Below are positions 1 through 13,853 of a DNA stretch of 64,000 nt, piece after piece. The stretch comes from Gibbula magus. Taxonomy: Eukaryota > Mollusca > Gastropoda > Trochida > Trochidae. Each line of letters opens with the position of its first letter. Position 1 is the first letter of the stretch. A program made the position numbers and the translations under genes. Under the pieces are notes generated by a model, which was given only the letters and a program-made list of their open reading frames with translations, was not told where the DNA came from and did no database searches. The stretch lies in the NCBI GenBank assembly GCA_936450465.1, contig OW388296.1:13203867-13267866 (forward strand). The letters run 5' to 3'.

Positions 1-373
1 GAATCCATATCATCACAGTGGTCTACATCTGGACATTACATTAAACGGTAACTCTTTCACCAAATGCGGTATTCTGTCTTGTAAGAAACATGTGCGCATC
101 GGGGAACTCTTCAACTTTAACTTGAACAGACAAAGAAATTAGAAATAACGTCACTTATTGCACAACTTCCTTTCCCTGCAACCCATCCGGATTTACTATT
201 TCTAACCAATCATTTTATAACAAATATAACATGGAAGAAATGACTCGAACGTTCTCTGTGAGAAGAGAAAGAAAGCAAGCATCATGTTATTTGTTGTGTC
301 AAATGTACAAAAACACACTTTTAAAATTTCAACATGGGTAAAGACCACATTTCCTTGTTCCAAGTAGAGTAAG
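1..373. other. 3' flank of IgGFc-binding gene copy 1
   Basis: No gene is seen here. The stretch lies downstream of the minus-strand copy 1 stop codon and is recognisably related to the 3' flanks of copies 2 (about 6800-7400), 3 (39720-39861 joined to 42578-42792) and 4 (63060-63441). The shared landmarks are a stretch about TTGAACAGA and another about GATTGCACAACTT. The duplicated unit therefore includes the 3' untranslated side of the gene. Confidence 0.6.
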
Positions 374-1820
374 TCAACGTCGTCTTCTTACGCCAAAGCG
401 AATATCTTTAAAGATTCCAAGAAGATCAGTGCCCAATATTCCCACAGCGAATCCAACAACCACCACAATCCACCAGGACACCCGGATAGTTGTGGAAGAA
501 GGACGGTAGTCAGGAACACTTATCTTCTTCCTTATGGCTTGAGACGTCTTCTGTGGAACCACCTTCAGATGTTCCTTGAGTTCTTCTATCATGTTAAGGA
601 ACTCTTCATCAGTCACAGACAGGTTCAGGAGCTGAGGTTTGGTGGTGAAGCAGGTTGGATGTATCTTATCCGTCTCTGTGGTTGACCTTTCAGTTACAGA
701 TGACCTTTCAGTTGAAGGTGAGTTTATGTTTGTGAAGGGATCAGTTGATATGACTGTTGTAATTTCTATTGATGTTTTTACTGAAGGTGACTCAGAAGTT
801 TTACCAGTTGGTGATATTTCTGTGGTAACGGATGTTAATTCTGTAATAATTGAGCCACTGCCGTCGTGGAACAAGTAACATCATGCATTGATCAATATCA
901 CCATTCCGGGTGACATATTTGGTCACAAGAACCGGCTTATCAGAGACAATTGTCAGTGCATTTGTTGATGACAAATTGAGTCGAATTATATCTCCTCTCT
1001 ATTCAAGGAGATAAGTTGTGTTTCCAACATTTACTGAAGTACAAGGGACACTTGCCAAGATGGTGTGGACGTCTGTGCCTGTTTTACCAGGAGAAGGAAC
1101 AGATGTGAAATGTGTTCCCCATGTGTCCACTGATGGTATATCTGTTCAGCAAGATGATCTGATGCATTTTCAGAAGAGTACAGTCTAATTTTCTTATTCC
1201 CTGATATGACTGCAACAGGTTTGTTTGATGATACAAATACACCTGTCAGGTCGTGGGTCATATTCAGTTGATACACTTCATATTCTTGCATTCTTAATAC
1301 AAGGTGTAACGGGTTTACATATGTTACTCCATTATAATTAATTTCATAGTTCAGAAAAGGGTCATCCCTGATTCCAAAATCGATGTTAACAACTATTTCA
1401 TTTTCTTTTGCACTCACAGAAAACTGACTTTCCTCCCAATAACTCATGATGTAGTAATCTGTTCCATAATTCTCTACAGGTATCGCTATGTATGAATCTG
1501 CTGAGAAGGTCTCTGTGTCGTGAACCATCACGCTGATATCTTGGTCTGCTGAAACTCTCAAAACCTTTTTAGACAAGCCAGTACCCTTCAGCTGAATGCT
1601 GTTATCGAGACAGACGTATTTACTGGTGGCGTTGTTGATGACGACAGTGGTGTTGACGTTGATTTCAGGGTCAAGACTGGTGACTTGTACAGGAATATTA
1701 TCATCCAGGATTGTAGTCAATGTCATGCATTGGGGTTTTGGAGTTTTTGCTTTGTATACTTCATTCTCCTGAAACGTGATTAGAAATTCTTGTCCAAGTA
1801 TGGAGAATACTACTCCTTAA

Positions 1821-3753
1821 GGATGTTCGCTCCTCAAATTTATAGTATTAAACTTTTTTTCTAACTTATTTTTTAAAAAGATCAAGGTATATGATTGGAA
1901 AATCAGCGTTAAAAAATAGGGGGTAGTGTGGGTTTTTTCGAGATATGACGCCTGTAAGATAGTGTACAATAAGTACAATTTTAACATGGGAGTCTATGGG
2001 AAAATGAGAAAAAAACTGCAAAAAACTTTAAAATACTACATTTCTAGTATTAAACTTTTTTTCCTTTTTTGATATGATACAAAGTTCATGTTACCCTACC
2101 GAAATCGATGAAAAAATATATATGGTAGTGTGAGTTGTTTTAAGCTTTGACACAAAATGTACCTGAAAACCACCCTTTTTAGTCAAATTTAGACCATTTA
2201 TGCTGTTTAAGCACTTTTTAGAGGTTCTAAAGTCACATTTTCTTTATTTCATTTGTTTTTTAAAGTATGTAGAGGATGAAGAATATCATGAAGTAAATAA
2301 AGATGAGAACACATCTTTACTTAATCATGTTTCATTTTTAGCTCATCAGGCCTGAAAGGCCCGATGGGCTTATGGCATGGCATGGCGTCCGGCGTCCGTC
2401 CGTCCATCCGTCCGTAAACTTTTCGCTTTTTCGACTTCTTCTCCAGAACCAATGACTAAACAGAGCTGAAATTTTATTTGCAGACTCCTTGGCCAATGGG
2501 GTCACAGGGGTCACATCCTTAAAAACCTATTTTCATCTTCTTCTCCAGTTCCAAATGGTCTAGAGAGCTGAAAAGTTGTGTGCAGACTCCTTTGCCCATG
2601 GGGATTCTAAATTGTAGATCTCATGACCCCATGACCCCAAATGGGGTCACAGGGGTCACATCGTTAAAAACCTATTTTCATCTTCTTCTCCAGTTCCAAA
2701 AGGTCTAGAGAGCTGAAAAGTTGTGTGCAGACTCCTTGGCCAATGGGGATTCTAAATTGTAGATTTCGTGACCCTGTGACCCCAAATGGGGTCACATCCT
2801 TAAAAACCTATTTTCATCTTCTCCTCCAGTTCCAAAAGGTCTAAAGAGCTGAAACGTTGTTTGAAGACTCCTTGGCCAATGGGGATTCTTAATTGTAGAT
2901 TGTATGACCCCATGACCCCAAATGGGGTCACAGGGGTCACATCCTTAAAAACCTATTTTCATCTTCTCCAGTTCCAAAAGGTCTAGAGAGCTGAAAAGTT
3001 GTGTGCATACTCCTTAACCAATAGGGATTCTAAATTGTAGATTTCGTGACCCCATGACCCCAAATGGGGTCACATCCTTAAAAACCTATGTTCATCTTCT
3101 TCTCCAGTTCCAAAAGGTCTAAAGAGCTGAAACGTTGTTTGAAGACTCCTTGGCCAATGGGGATTCTTAATTGTAGATTGTATGACCCCATGACCCCAAA
3201 TAGGGTCACAGGGGTCACATCCTTAAAAACCTATTTTCATCTTCTCCAGTTCCAAAAGGTCTAGAGAGCTGAAAAGTTGTTTGCAGACTCCTTAGCCAAT
3301 ATGGATTCTAAATTGTAGATTTCGTGACCCCATGACCCCAAATGGGGTCACAGTGGTCACATCCTTAAAAACCTATTTTCATCTTCTTCTCCAGTTCCAA
3401 AAGGTCTAGAGAGCTGAAAAATGTGAACAGACTCCTTGGCCAATGGGGATTCTAAATTGTAGATTTCGTGACCCCGTGACCCCATTTGGGGTCACGGGGT
3501 TCACTTCCTTAAAAACCTATTTTCATCTACTCCAGAAAAAATGTACCTAGAAGGCTGTTATATTGTGTACAGACTCTTTAGCCAATGGGGATTCTAAATT
3601 TTAGATTTGGAGACCCTGTGGTGCCTCAAATAAGGGCCTCAAGCCATGACCTAAAAATCTATTTCAGTCTTCACCATTAAACAATATAAACCCTGATGAG
3701 CTACAGAGCCCATGGCTCTATTTTTGAAGTTCAACAGGAAGGAGCGGACATCC
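1821..3753. mobile_element. 1.93-kb TTAA-duplicating non-autonomous DNA transposon
   Basis: The ends are inverted repeats beginning GGATGTTCGCTCCT (left) and GGATGTCCGCTCCT (reverse complement of the right end), 13 of 14 identical. TTAA flanks both sides (1817-1820 and 3754-3757). Removing the element and one TTAA recreates the uninterrupted sequence seen at 44887-44940 in copy 3, so the insertion is precise. TTAA target duplication is typical of piggyBac and also known from Sola3 and Kolobok; the superfamily cannot be decided. No transposase is present. The interior holds the tandem array at 2480-3600 and a GC-rich stretch at 2340-2420 containing CCGTCCGTCC. Confidence 0.85.
2480..3600. repeat. 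tandem repeat of about 130-148 bp, eight units, inside the TTAA element
   Basis: The phrase CTTAAAAACCTATTTTCATC recurs near 2519, 2666, 2801, 2945, 3076, 3223, 3364 and 3508. Each unit also carries GGTCTAGAGAGCTGAAA and variants of TGACCCCATGACCCC. Units differ by small indels. No coding potential is seen. Confidence 0.85.
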
Positions 3754-4028
3754 TTAAAAGAAAAGAAAAAGTATTTCAGTAACATGAACAGTGTGTAATT
3801 AATCTAACAAATTTTAGTTACACTTCTTTATTTCAGCCTCCCTTTTCCGTCATCATTGATCAGAAATAGCCATGGTTAATAGAAGATCTATATTTTAAAT
3901 CAGTAAATAACATAACAAATGAATTCATTTTGTTTATCATGACATAATATCATTTATTACTCGCCTGTATAAGATACTGCAGTGTAATATTTATACGGAT
4001 ATACACGAGTGGAATACCGTTGCACGTA

Positions 4029-4060
4029 TGACGTCACAATAGGTTGCGGTTATGACGTCA
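4029..4060. promoter_or_regulatory. two palindromic CRE motifs (TGACGTCA)
   Basis: TGACGTCA occurs at 4029-4036 and 4053-4060, within a 24-bp imperfect direct repeat, with a related third motif near 4074. This octamer is the consensus cAMP-response element. The pair lies in intron 1 of copy 1, in repeat-derived DNA, so any regulatory role is speculative. Confidence 0.35.
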
Positions 4061-4170
4061 CAATGGGAGTAACGTCGTCACAATAGTATCGGACTTGCGG
4101 GAATCATAGTTTCAGAGCCACGTCTGCCATTTCACTGGATTATAGGTGGGTGAGTAATAAACAGAATACT

Positions 4171-4298
4171 AAACTTCCTTCTATTTAATACCATTTTTAT
4201 TAAACTCGTGAATAATTTGGTATCAAACTCGCTTTCGCTCGTTTGATACAAAATCATTAACTCGTTTAATAAAGATGGTATTAAATGGAAGGTCGTTT
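4171..4298. repeat. large imperfect hairpin with ~60-bp arms
   Basis: The left arm (4171-4232) and right arm (4237-4298) are imperfect reverse complements closing on a TTTC loop. Both arms share a TTTAATACC / GGTATTAAA block. It is probably a palindromic MITE; no clear target duplication is seen. Confidence 0.65.
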
Positions 4299-4329
4299 AG
4301 TATCCTCAATGAATTAGATGTGATATTAT

Positions 4330-4870
4330 CTTTACGTAAAGAATGAGTTAGTTGTCAAGTAAGATCAAATTACGTATTCTTACGTATCAACAGAATCTTT
4401 AAAAATAAAAAAAGCAAACATTGAAAACACCTTACAAAAAAAAAGAGTCTTATCTTCTAACAAATTGCCATATACAAGTTACATGTACAAATATAAAATA
4501 ACATACCCGAACTAACATGATACGTGAGCAAGTCGATGAACAGCAAGCAAGTCATGGTTCGTCTTCTCCACAGAAAACAACACCATTATTGGTAGCTGTA
4601 GCTCACGTCTTCACATCAAAATGATATGATCAATTTCAATGTTTTCTGTTTCAAGACAGCCATCCATGCACGTCATTTCTTGATACTTGAGTCGTTACAG
4701 TTACATTACAGTTCAATATATGTATTTATCAACTTTTACTGTTCCTCCTTACTACTTATCTGTATTGATTGTGGAATAAAATTACAACATAGATTGCTCC
4801 ATATGGTATTCTCCTACTTCATAATATTGATGTAAAGAACCTAATGTATACATTAATGTCTCGTCTTAAA
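4330..4870. other. 5' flank of copy 1, paralogous to 10440-10980 and 50897-51430
   Basis: Apart from the 49-bp exon 1, the stretch is non-coding. It aligns over most of its length with the corresponding 5' flanks of copies 2 and 3, including the sequence upstream of the start codon on the minus strand. It should hold the copy 1 promoter, but no convincing TATA box was found. Confidence 0.6.
4507..4555 (-). CDS. signal-peptide exon 1 of copy 1
   Basis: A 49-bp exon on the minus strand reads MTCLLFIDLLTYHVSSG and ends with a GTATGT donor (complement of 4501-4506). It aligns base for base with the exon 1 sequences of copies 2 and 3. The phase, one base of the next codon, matches the exon 2 acceptor. 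An Asp in the hydrophobic core makes this leader weaker than that of copy 2. The exon was identified by comparing the three paralogous 5' flanks. Confidence 0.75.
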
Positions 4871-4924
4871 GTTATAATCGATTTCATAGCATTTTATCCG
4901 ATATACACTTCATGACACTGTACA

Positions 4925-5700
4925 GGCCATGCAGAAAATAAAGCATGCCAAGGAAAACTTCACACCACATCAGCTGCCTACTCAAGTAGGCATAGACGCA
5001 TACATCTCCACGGCCACCCCACTCAAACATTTAAGGCAAATGGTAGGAAACACTCCACAGCAAAACAACAGCCTGAAAAAGTAGTTTATAACATCAGCTG
5101 CAACTGTGGCAGCAACTACATTGGGGAAACATCCAGACCACAAAACACAAAATATCCACAATCAAAGCAGACAACAAATCAGGAATTTCGGAACACATCA
5201 CCAAATTTCCACAACACAGCATCAAATGGGACACTGTCAAAACACTCACAAACAACAAACATGATTACACTCACCGCCGTATATCTGAAGCATTACACAT
5301 TTTAAGACATACTCCCTATTTGAATAGGGATGAAGGCTATTTCATCCCATCAGCTTACAACTACTTAATCCACAAATAATTAATCCACTCTACACACTTT
5401 GGTTTCCATCATTATCCCCCACTGATTGGTCACCTTCACTGCTGCTGTGTACCCCCATTCCAAGTTAATAAACCTACCTTCCACTGGTTTCCATGTTAAC
5501 ATGTTACACCTTTCATCTCATTGTTATCTCATCTTATTGTTTTTGTTATCTCATTATCATACCAACATGTATCATGTTTATAACCTCTGTTTTTATCATC
5601 TCTCCCATATGCTTGATAACGGTATAAGAATCTATACCGAAACGTTGCTATTGTTAATAAAGAAGTTGAACATCCATAAAATATTTGTCTTCTTCAAGGA
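4925..5700 (+). pseudogene. Penelope-like retroelement 3' fragment (GIY-YIG endonuclease)
   Basis: Plus-strand reading at about 5070-5380 gives a GIY-YIG nuclease core of the Penelope-like type: VVYNISCNCGSNYIGETSRP, followed after a degraded stretch by an ISEHI segment, a SEALHI helix and a terminal NRDEGYFIPS segment ending at a stop near 5379. The reverse transcriptase part is absent, and the middle needs frame changes, so this is a 5'-truncated, decayed copy. It is followed by ~240 bp of 3' sequence with the hairpin at 5613-5643. It sits upstream of the copy 1 leader exon. Confidence 0.75.
5613..5643 (+). ncRNA. degenerate hammerhead-like hairpin at the end of the Penelope fragment
   Basis: TTGATAA (5613-5619) is followed by a perfect 7-bp stem (CGGTATA 5620-5626 with TATACCG 5633-5639) and then AAAC. 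The layout resembles a hammerhead core plus stem II, but two core bases differ from CTGATGA and no helix I partner is visible. It is probably inactive or a different 3'-end hairpin of the element. Confidence 0.35.
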
Positions 5701-5957
5701 AATGATTTAAACAAGATTTAGCAAATGCACAGGTTTTCCCATTATCTTCCCACAGTTATTACTCTTGTCATTTCTTCCTACGTAACCTCTGTTACAACTA
5801 AACCATTTCCCGTCTAGCAAATCCCCTACTATTTAACATTACAAACACGGATATCATCCTTATTTCTAACCAATCATAAATTGTCTTACATCACCCACTG
5901 ACGTACATCGTTATCTATGCACAGGGCCCCCATATACATAAACATGTAACATATATA

Positions 5958-6618
5958 TTGCTGTCCAAAAAAAGTTGACAACGTCTTCAAAATAAGCCTG
6001 TAGCAAAACTAAGACATTCAGGATTAAAATAACTGTTTATTCCCAAAGACACATATTTGTTTCTCTCCAAAAGTTGTTAATGTCATTACAATACATCGTA
6101 ACAAATCGGTACTGTTATCTGGCAAAGTCAAATGGGGTCAATGGTTTTCTGAAGTTCAGAAGCTTGCACAACAAAAAATTAATTTTAATTTTCACACAAC
6201 ATTATGATGGTTTCTTCGGCTAGAGTTAATATCGAGTGTGTCCTCATTGGGCGTCATTGCATGCCTTGGCGCGACTACGTATCACCGTTTTTTTATGGGC
6301 GATGATTTGCCATTCTCTCTGCGCTGTTGATAATCTCAGCATTTTTGTGAGTGTAATATCCTGCTGTGTTCTGAACGTGTCTCATTAGTTATTTTATATG
6401 CTTTTGTACACGTGCATTTCGTGATTATCGACTTAAAACATGTGTTTTTATTCTTGCCGTTTTTGGACAACGTTTATTGACTAAAGTGCATTTTGTCGAT
6501 TGTTTTAATTTTTTGGATGACAATAATGTGTAAATGTTTTCATTTTGAATATAGACAATACCCCAATTTCAATAAAACAGTTTTTTTGTGTGATTGTCAA
6601 CTTTCTTTTGGACATCAG
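5958..6618. mobile_element. 0.66-kb Tc1/mariner-type MITE
   Basis: Terminal inverted repeats share TGTCCAAAA, an A-rich spacer and AAAGTTGACAA at each end (left 5958-5985, right 6592-6618). TA dinucleotides at 5956-5957 and 6619-6620 look like the target duplication. TA duplication and this TIR style fit Tc1/mariner. No DD[E/D] transposase reading frame was recognised in the interior. Confidence 0.7.
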
Positions 6619-7400
6619 TATATATTAAATTGAAATATATTGGAAACGTGTGTAGAACACCTAGGATTTGAGCAAAGTCGGCTTCTTTTCATAAGCAGTA
6701 AATGTCTTAGCATTTCAACAAGTATAAGTCCCTGCCTGGAATTTGTTTTATCTTTTTAAATAATATAAGGCTGATATAGTTTGGGAATCAGTAATATCAC
6801 ATTCAAGAATAGTTGAATTAATATTATCAACACAATAGTTTACATCCTGACATAATATTAAAAAATTATTGTTTCACGAGGCGCAGTAATTTGTCTTGTT
6901 AGCAGCATCTGTGCATCGTGAATTTCCATTCTTTCAACAGTTACTTGAACAGACCAAATGCTCGACGTTGCTGATTGCACAACTAAAGTTTACTGCTACC
7001 AATAAGTTTCTCTATTTCTAGGCAAGAATACGCTTCAATTATACAAAAGGTTACGTGGGAACACATGACTTGAGTTAACCTCTGTGAGGAGAGCATGATG
7101 TTTTCCAAATAAGGATTACGAGAAAACTTGTAGGCCAAAAACACGCTCTTAGCAATTCAACATTAACAAAGTCCAGTTTTTCTTAATCGAACATTCCTTT
7201 TAAAATTTGGATCATGTCAGAAAGTAAAATTCCGATCATAAACCATACAGTCACTACAGTCCAGCAGGACGTTGATGAAAAATGACTTTGTTTTTCGAAG
7301 CAAGGATCACTAAACTTGTGACAAGACATATGCACAAGAAAAACACACAGAAACATTTCAACATCATTATTGTCCAGGTTGTTGTTCTATATGCAATAAG
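6619..7400. other. 3' flank of copy 2, no gene seen
   Basis: AT-rich non-coding sequence related to the 3' flanks of the other gene copies. Short readings on the plus strand near 7282-7536 are antisense shadows of exon 3. Confidence 0.55.
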
Positions 7401-10639
<3,239 letters not shown>

Positions 10640-11148
10640 GGTTCGCCTTCTCAACAGAAAACCATACCAATACCTTAAGATACGCTCACGTCCTCACGCC
10701 AAAATGATATGATCAATTTTAATGGCTGTGTTTCAAGATTAGCACACATGTCTTTCGTTACTTGAGCTATTATAAAAGAGAAGGTCAATATATCTATTTA
10801 TCAATTTTTATAGTTACCCTCCTAACTTCTTATCTCTATTGGATTATTGGTTATGGTGCAATATTATTAAATTTTAATGTACCACATAATTGTTTTCTGT
10901 ATGTTATTGTTCTATGCTTAACAATTTATGTATTGAACTTAATCCATACTCTAACATGTATGTCCTTTTATAATGATTAACGTACTAATCAATGTAAGAG
11001 CATTTTATCCGATGCCACAACATCCACAACATATATAAACACAGTTTTGATGAGCACGAGGCACTCTGCGTATAGTGGCAATCAATTAACTACTGAGTTG
11101 ACAGTGGCACATTATCAAATAAGTCACTTAACAAGAATGATACTATTT

Positions 11149-11197
11149 AGCAGCTCCGACTAAGTCGGAGCTGCTATCAGTTTTTGCGCAGTTTCCG

Positions 11198-11234
<37 letters not shown>

Positions 11235-12769
11235 GCGCGCGTTTTGTATTCGCTATAACTTTTTTCCTAGAAGGTTTTGAGAACTCATATACATAACTTC
11301 TTACTTATGCCCCTGGGGAATTTTTTTGACATGTTCATATTCAAGGTCAAAGGTCAAGGTCACGAGTTCTGAAATCGCTAAAAAAATCCTTGTAAACACG
11401 ATAACTTGAAAAATATTTGTACTATCAGGCTCTTATTTGGTGTACATCAACTATGGAGAAAGGCCAAGATTTGAAAAGGTTTTCGCTAACATCCGTCAAA
11501 GGTCAAGGTCACAGCGAGGGCACGACTTAAGTATGCTTTTGCGAAAATGTCTTATTTCAACTATTAACACTTTAAATCATTAAATGATTGTTATACACAA
11601 TGAAAAGTGATCACTGATTGTGTGAACTTGAATTTAAAAGGTCAAGGTCACGAAATATGGTCAAGGTCACCAGTTCTGAAATCACTAAATAACCTTTTCC
11701 CAAGAAGGTATTAACACCTCATATACATAGCTTCTTTCTTATAAACCTGGTGGATGATTTTGACATGTTCACATTCAAGGTCAAAGGTCAAGGTCACGAG
11801 TTCTGAAATTGCTAAAAAATCCTTGTAAACACGATAACTTGAAAAATATTTGTACTATCAGGCTCTTATTTGGTGTACATCAACTATGGAGAAAGGCCAA
11901 GATTTGAAAAGGTTTTCGCTAACATCCGTCAAAGGTCAAGGTCACAGCGAGGGCACGACTTAAGCATGTTTTTGCGAAAATGTCTTATTTCAACTATTAA
12001 CACTTTGAATCATTAAAGGATTGTTATACACAATGAAAAGTGATCAATGATTGTGTGACCTTGAATTTTAAAGGTCAAGGTCACGAGATAGGGTCAAGGC
12101 ACCAGTTCTGAAATCACTTTATAACTTTTTTTCATGAAGGTATCAACACCTCATATATATAGCTTCTTTCTTGTACACCTGGGGAAATATTTTGACATGC
12201 TCACATTCAAGGTCAAAGGTCAAGGTCATGAGTTCTGAAATCACTACAAAAATCCTTGTAAACACGATAACTTCAACAACTTCTGTGCTATCAGGCCCTA
12301 ACTTGGTATATATCAACTATGGAGAAGGACCAAGATTTGAAAACGTTTTTGCTAAAATCTGTCAAAGGTCAAGGTCACAGCAAGGTCACAACTTAAGCGT
12401 GCTATTGTGAATATGCCTTATGTTAACAATGAACACTTTTGAGTCATTGCATGATTGTTATACACAATGAAAAGTAATCATTGATGGTGTAACCTTGAAG
12501 GTCAAAGTTCAAGGTCATGAGATATTGGTTAAGGCCATGTTAATCTTTTGATCCAATTTTGAAATCAGAAATAGGTTTCTAAGAACAAAGTTGTGAAAAG
12601 TGACCCCAGTGATGATTTAACTTGTAAGAATAACTTGAATAATGAAAAACATTTTGTCCAAAAAAATTCCCATTTTATTTATGCTGAGGAGAAGGCGGAA
12701 CAGGGAAAGGCGAGACCCAAAGTTTCGGAGCTGCTCTGCTTTTGCGGTGTCCCGCAAACGCTCTTCTAG
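11149..12769 (+). mobile_element. Helentron/Helitron-like non-autonomous element with GGTCAAGGTCA arrays
   Basis: This 1.6-kb insertion is absent from the paralogous site at 51590-51612. The 3' end reads CTAG (12766-12769), preceded by a 7-bp hairpin (TTTGCGG 12741-12747, CCGCAAA 12752-12758). The 5' terminus AGCAGCTCCGA (11149-11159) recurs inverted at 12725-12735, inside the 3' end, giving asymmetric inverted repeats. Host bases flanking the ends are T and T. These are the marks described for Helentron-derived elements. The exact 5' base is uncertain by one or two bases because of a T run. It holds a (CCG)n run (11196-11240) and three ~435-bp internal repeats (starting near 11345, 11783 and 12215). 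Confidence 0.65.
11345..12520. repeat. three ~435-bp repeats rich in TCAAGGTCA nuclear-receptor half-sites
   Basis: Each unit contains AGGTCAAAGGTCAAGGTCA or a close variant, plus separate TCAAGGTCA copies. TCAAGGTCA matches the extended half-site bound by ERR/SF-1 type receptors, and AGGTCAAAGGTCA matches a DR1 element. These are sequence matches only; binding is not implied. Confidence 0.7.
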
Positions 12770-13290
12770 TTTAATTTTGAAGGCAACAATAAGAACATGT
12801 TGTAAGCTCGGAAAAAACGTAAACACCCTCAGTTTCAAATGAATACTTCTATAGTAATTTTACTTTTATGTAATCTAACGACGAGAGATTTTAAACCTAT
12901 TTTCTGATGAACTTCACGATTGAATAGACTGACGATTCATGAAATCAAACAAAACTTGTAAATACTTGAAAGACATAACACATGCTGAACCAGCAACATA
13001 CAGTGTAGTGTAGTGTCAGTGTATATGCCAAGAGCGGATTTATTTTGGAAATTGGAAAGAAATATCATATACCAAATACCATATGATATAAATGTAACAA
13101 CTTAAGGAGGCTGGACAGTATAGGACACACAATACCAACATGTTAAAAATAGCAAAATCTAGTATTATTTTGATGAAAGATATGCCCTGAATATAATAAT
13201 ATCATAAAAAGTTACCACAGTATTTGTTCCACAATGTTCTTCCCCTCGGTCACCGGGTGTTGAAAGCATTACATCAGTATTAGTAATCTT

Positions 13291-13510
13291 CCGGGGTTGT
13301 AGCTCAGTTGGTAGAGCGTCCGCTCATCACCTGGAAGGTCGGGGTTCGATTACCCAAACAAAAGATGGGAGTTGTTGCTTCGTTGCTTGGCGCTCAGCGT
13401 TACAAGGATGGAACAACGCTTGAACTGGCGCTGCACTGTGGCTGCCGGTGCCCATAAAATGAATTTCCAATTTAAATGTACTTTGTATTCAGGACAATAA
13501 AGTGTTATTA
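13291..13510 (+). mobile_element. tRNA-derived SINE (block I copy)
   Basis: The head has a pol III A box TAGCTCAGTTGG (13300-13311) and a B box GGTTCGATTAC (13343-13353), so it resembles a tRNA gene without good stems in the 3' half. A ~130-bp unique body follows, ending in an ATAAAGTG tail. The copy at 52127-52345 is nearly identical, so insertion predates the block duplication. Confidence 0.75.
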
Positions 13511-13744
13511 TATAGTAAAATATGTGCTAATATTATTATTATGTTTTAATCGGTATTTCCGTATTTACATGAATTAAATTGGCAAAACTAATGTTCGAAC
13601 CAACATGTAGTAGTAAATCTGCATGAATTTACTTTCAGAAAAAACATAATTTAATAAAAATATAAAATATGAATTTATCAGTTAATAAAAGCCTTTTCTT
13701 CAATTAAGATCGTTTTGAAAAATGATATTTGTATAGTAAATTTA

Positions 13745-13853
13745 TACCAATTCTCATCGAGTGAGGTAGAGAAGTAATATTGTTTCAATTGTGGCTACTC
13801 CACTCGTGAAACTATTAACTTGCTACCTCACTCGATGAGATAAGCTTGGAATT
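13745..13853. repeat. inverted repeat with CTCATCGAGTGAGGTAG arms
   Basis: Left arm 13745-13788 and right arm 13804-13853 pair imperfectly around CTCATCGAGTGAGGTAG and its complement. It is repeated in block II at about 52582-52690. Probably a short palindromic MITE. Confidence 0.7.

Larger units (their letters stand above)
374..4555 (-). pseudogene. IgGFc-binding-domain membrane protein, copy 1 (pseudogene)
   Basis: Minus-strand member of the family described at copy 2. Exon 1 (4507-4555) is open and encodes a leader. Exon 2 (about 866-1815) carries the IgGFc-binding N-terminal domain, and exon 3 (374 to about 860) carries the stalk, the membrane helix and an Arg-rich tail. Three lesions are visible. 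A 2-nt insertion near 1136, relative to copies 2 and 3, shifts the frame after the LAEQ motif. A deletion of about 0.65 kb at about 855-866 removes the end of exon 2, intron 2 and the start of exon 3, and joins the rest out of frame. A TTAA-type transposon (1821-3753) sits at the exon 2 acceptor and separates its AG from the pyrimidine tract. The family assignment is firm; the pseudogene status follows from direct comparison within the window. Confidence 0.88.

Noticed and set aside
639..878. Plus-strand Val-rich frames opposite the stalk exons (also 7705-7929, 42995-43291, 63640-63966)
   Set aside because: Antisense shadows of the Ser/Thr-rich stalk of the IgGFc-binding genes.
3690..3720. 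CTGATGAGC as another hammerhead core
   Set aside because: No GAAA box or helix I partner follows; it belongs to the end of the TTAA element.
13291..13360. A tRNA gene
   Set aside because: A and B boxes are present but the acceptor and anticodon stems do not pair and a SINE body follows, so it is a tRNA-derived SINE head. The same applies at 52127 and at 60530-60600.
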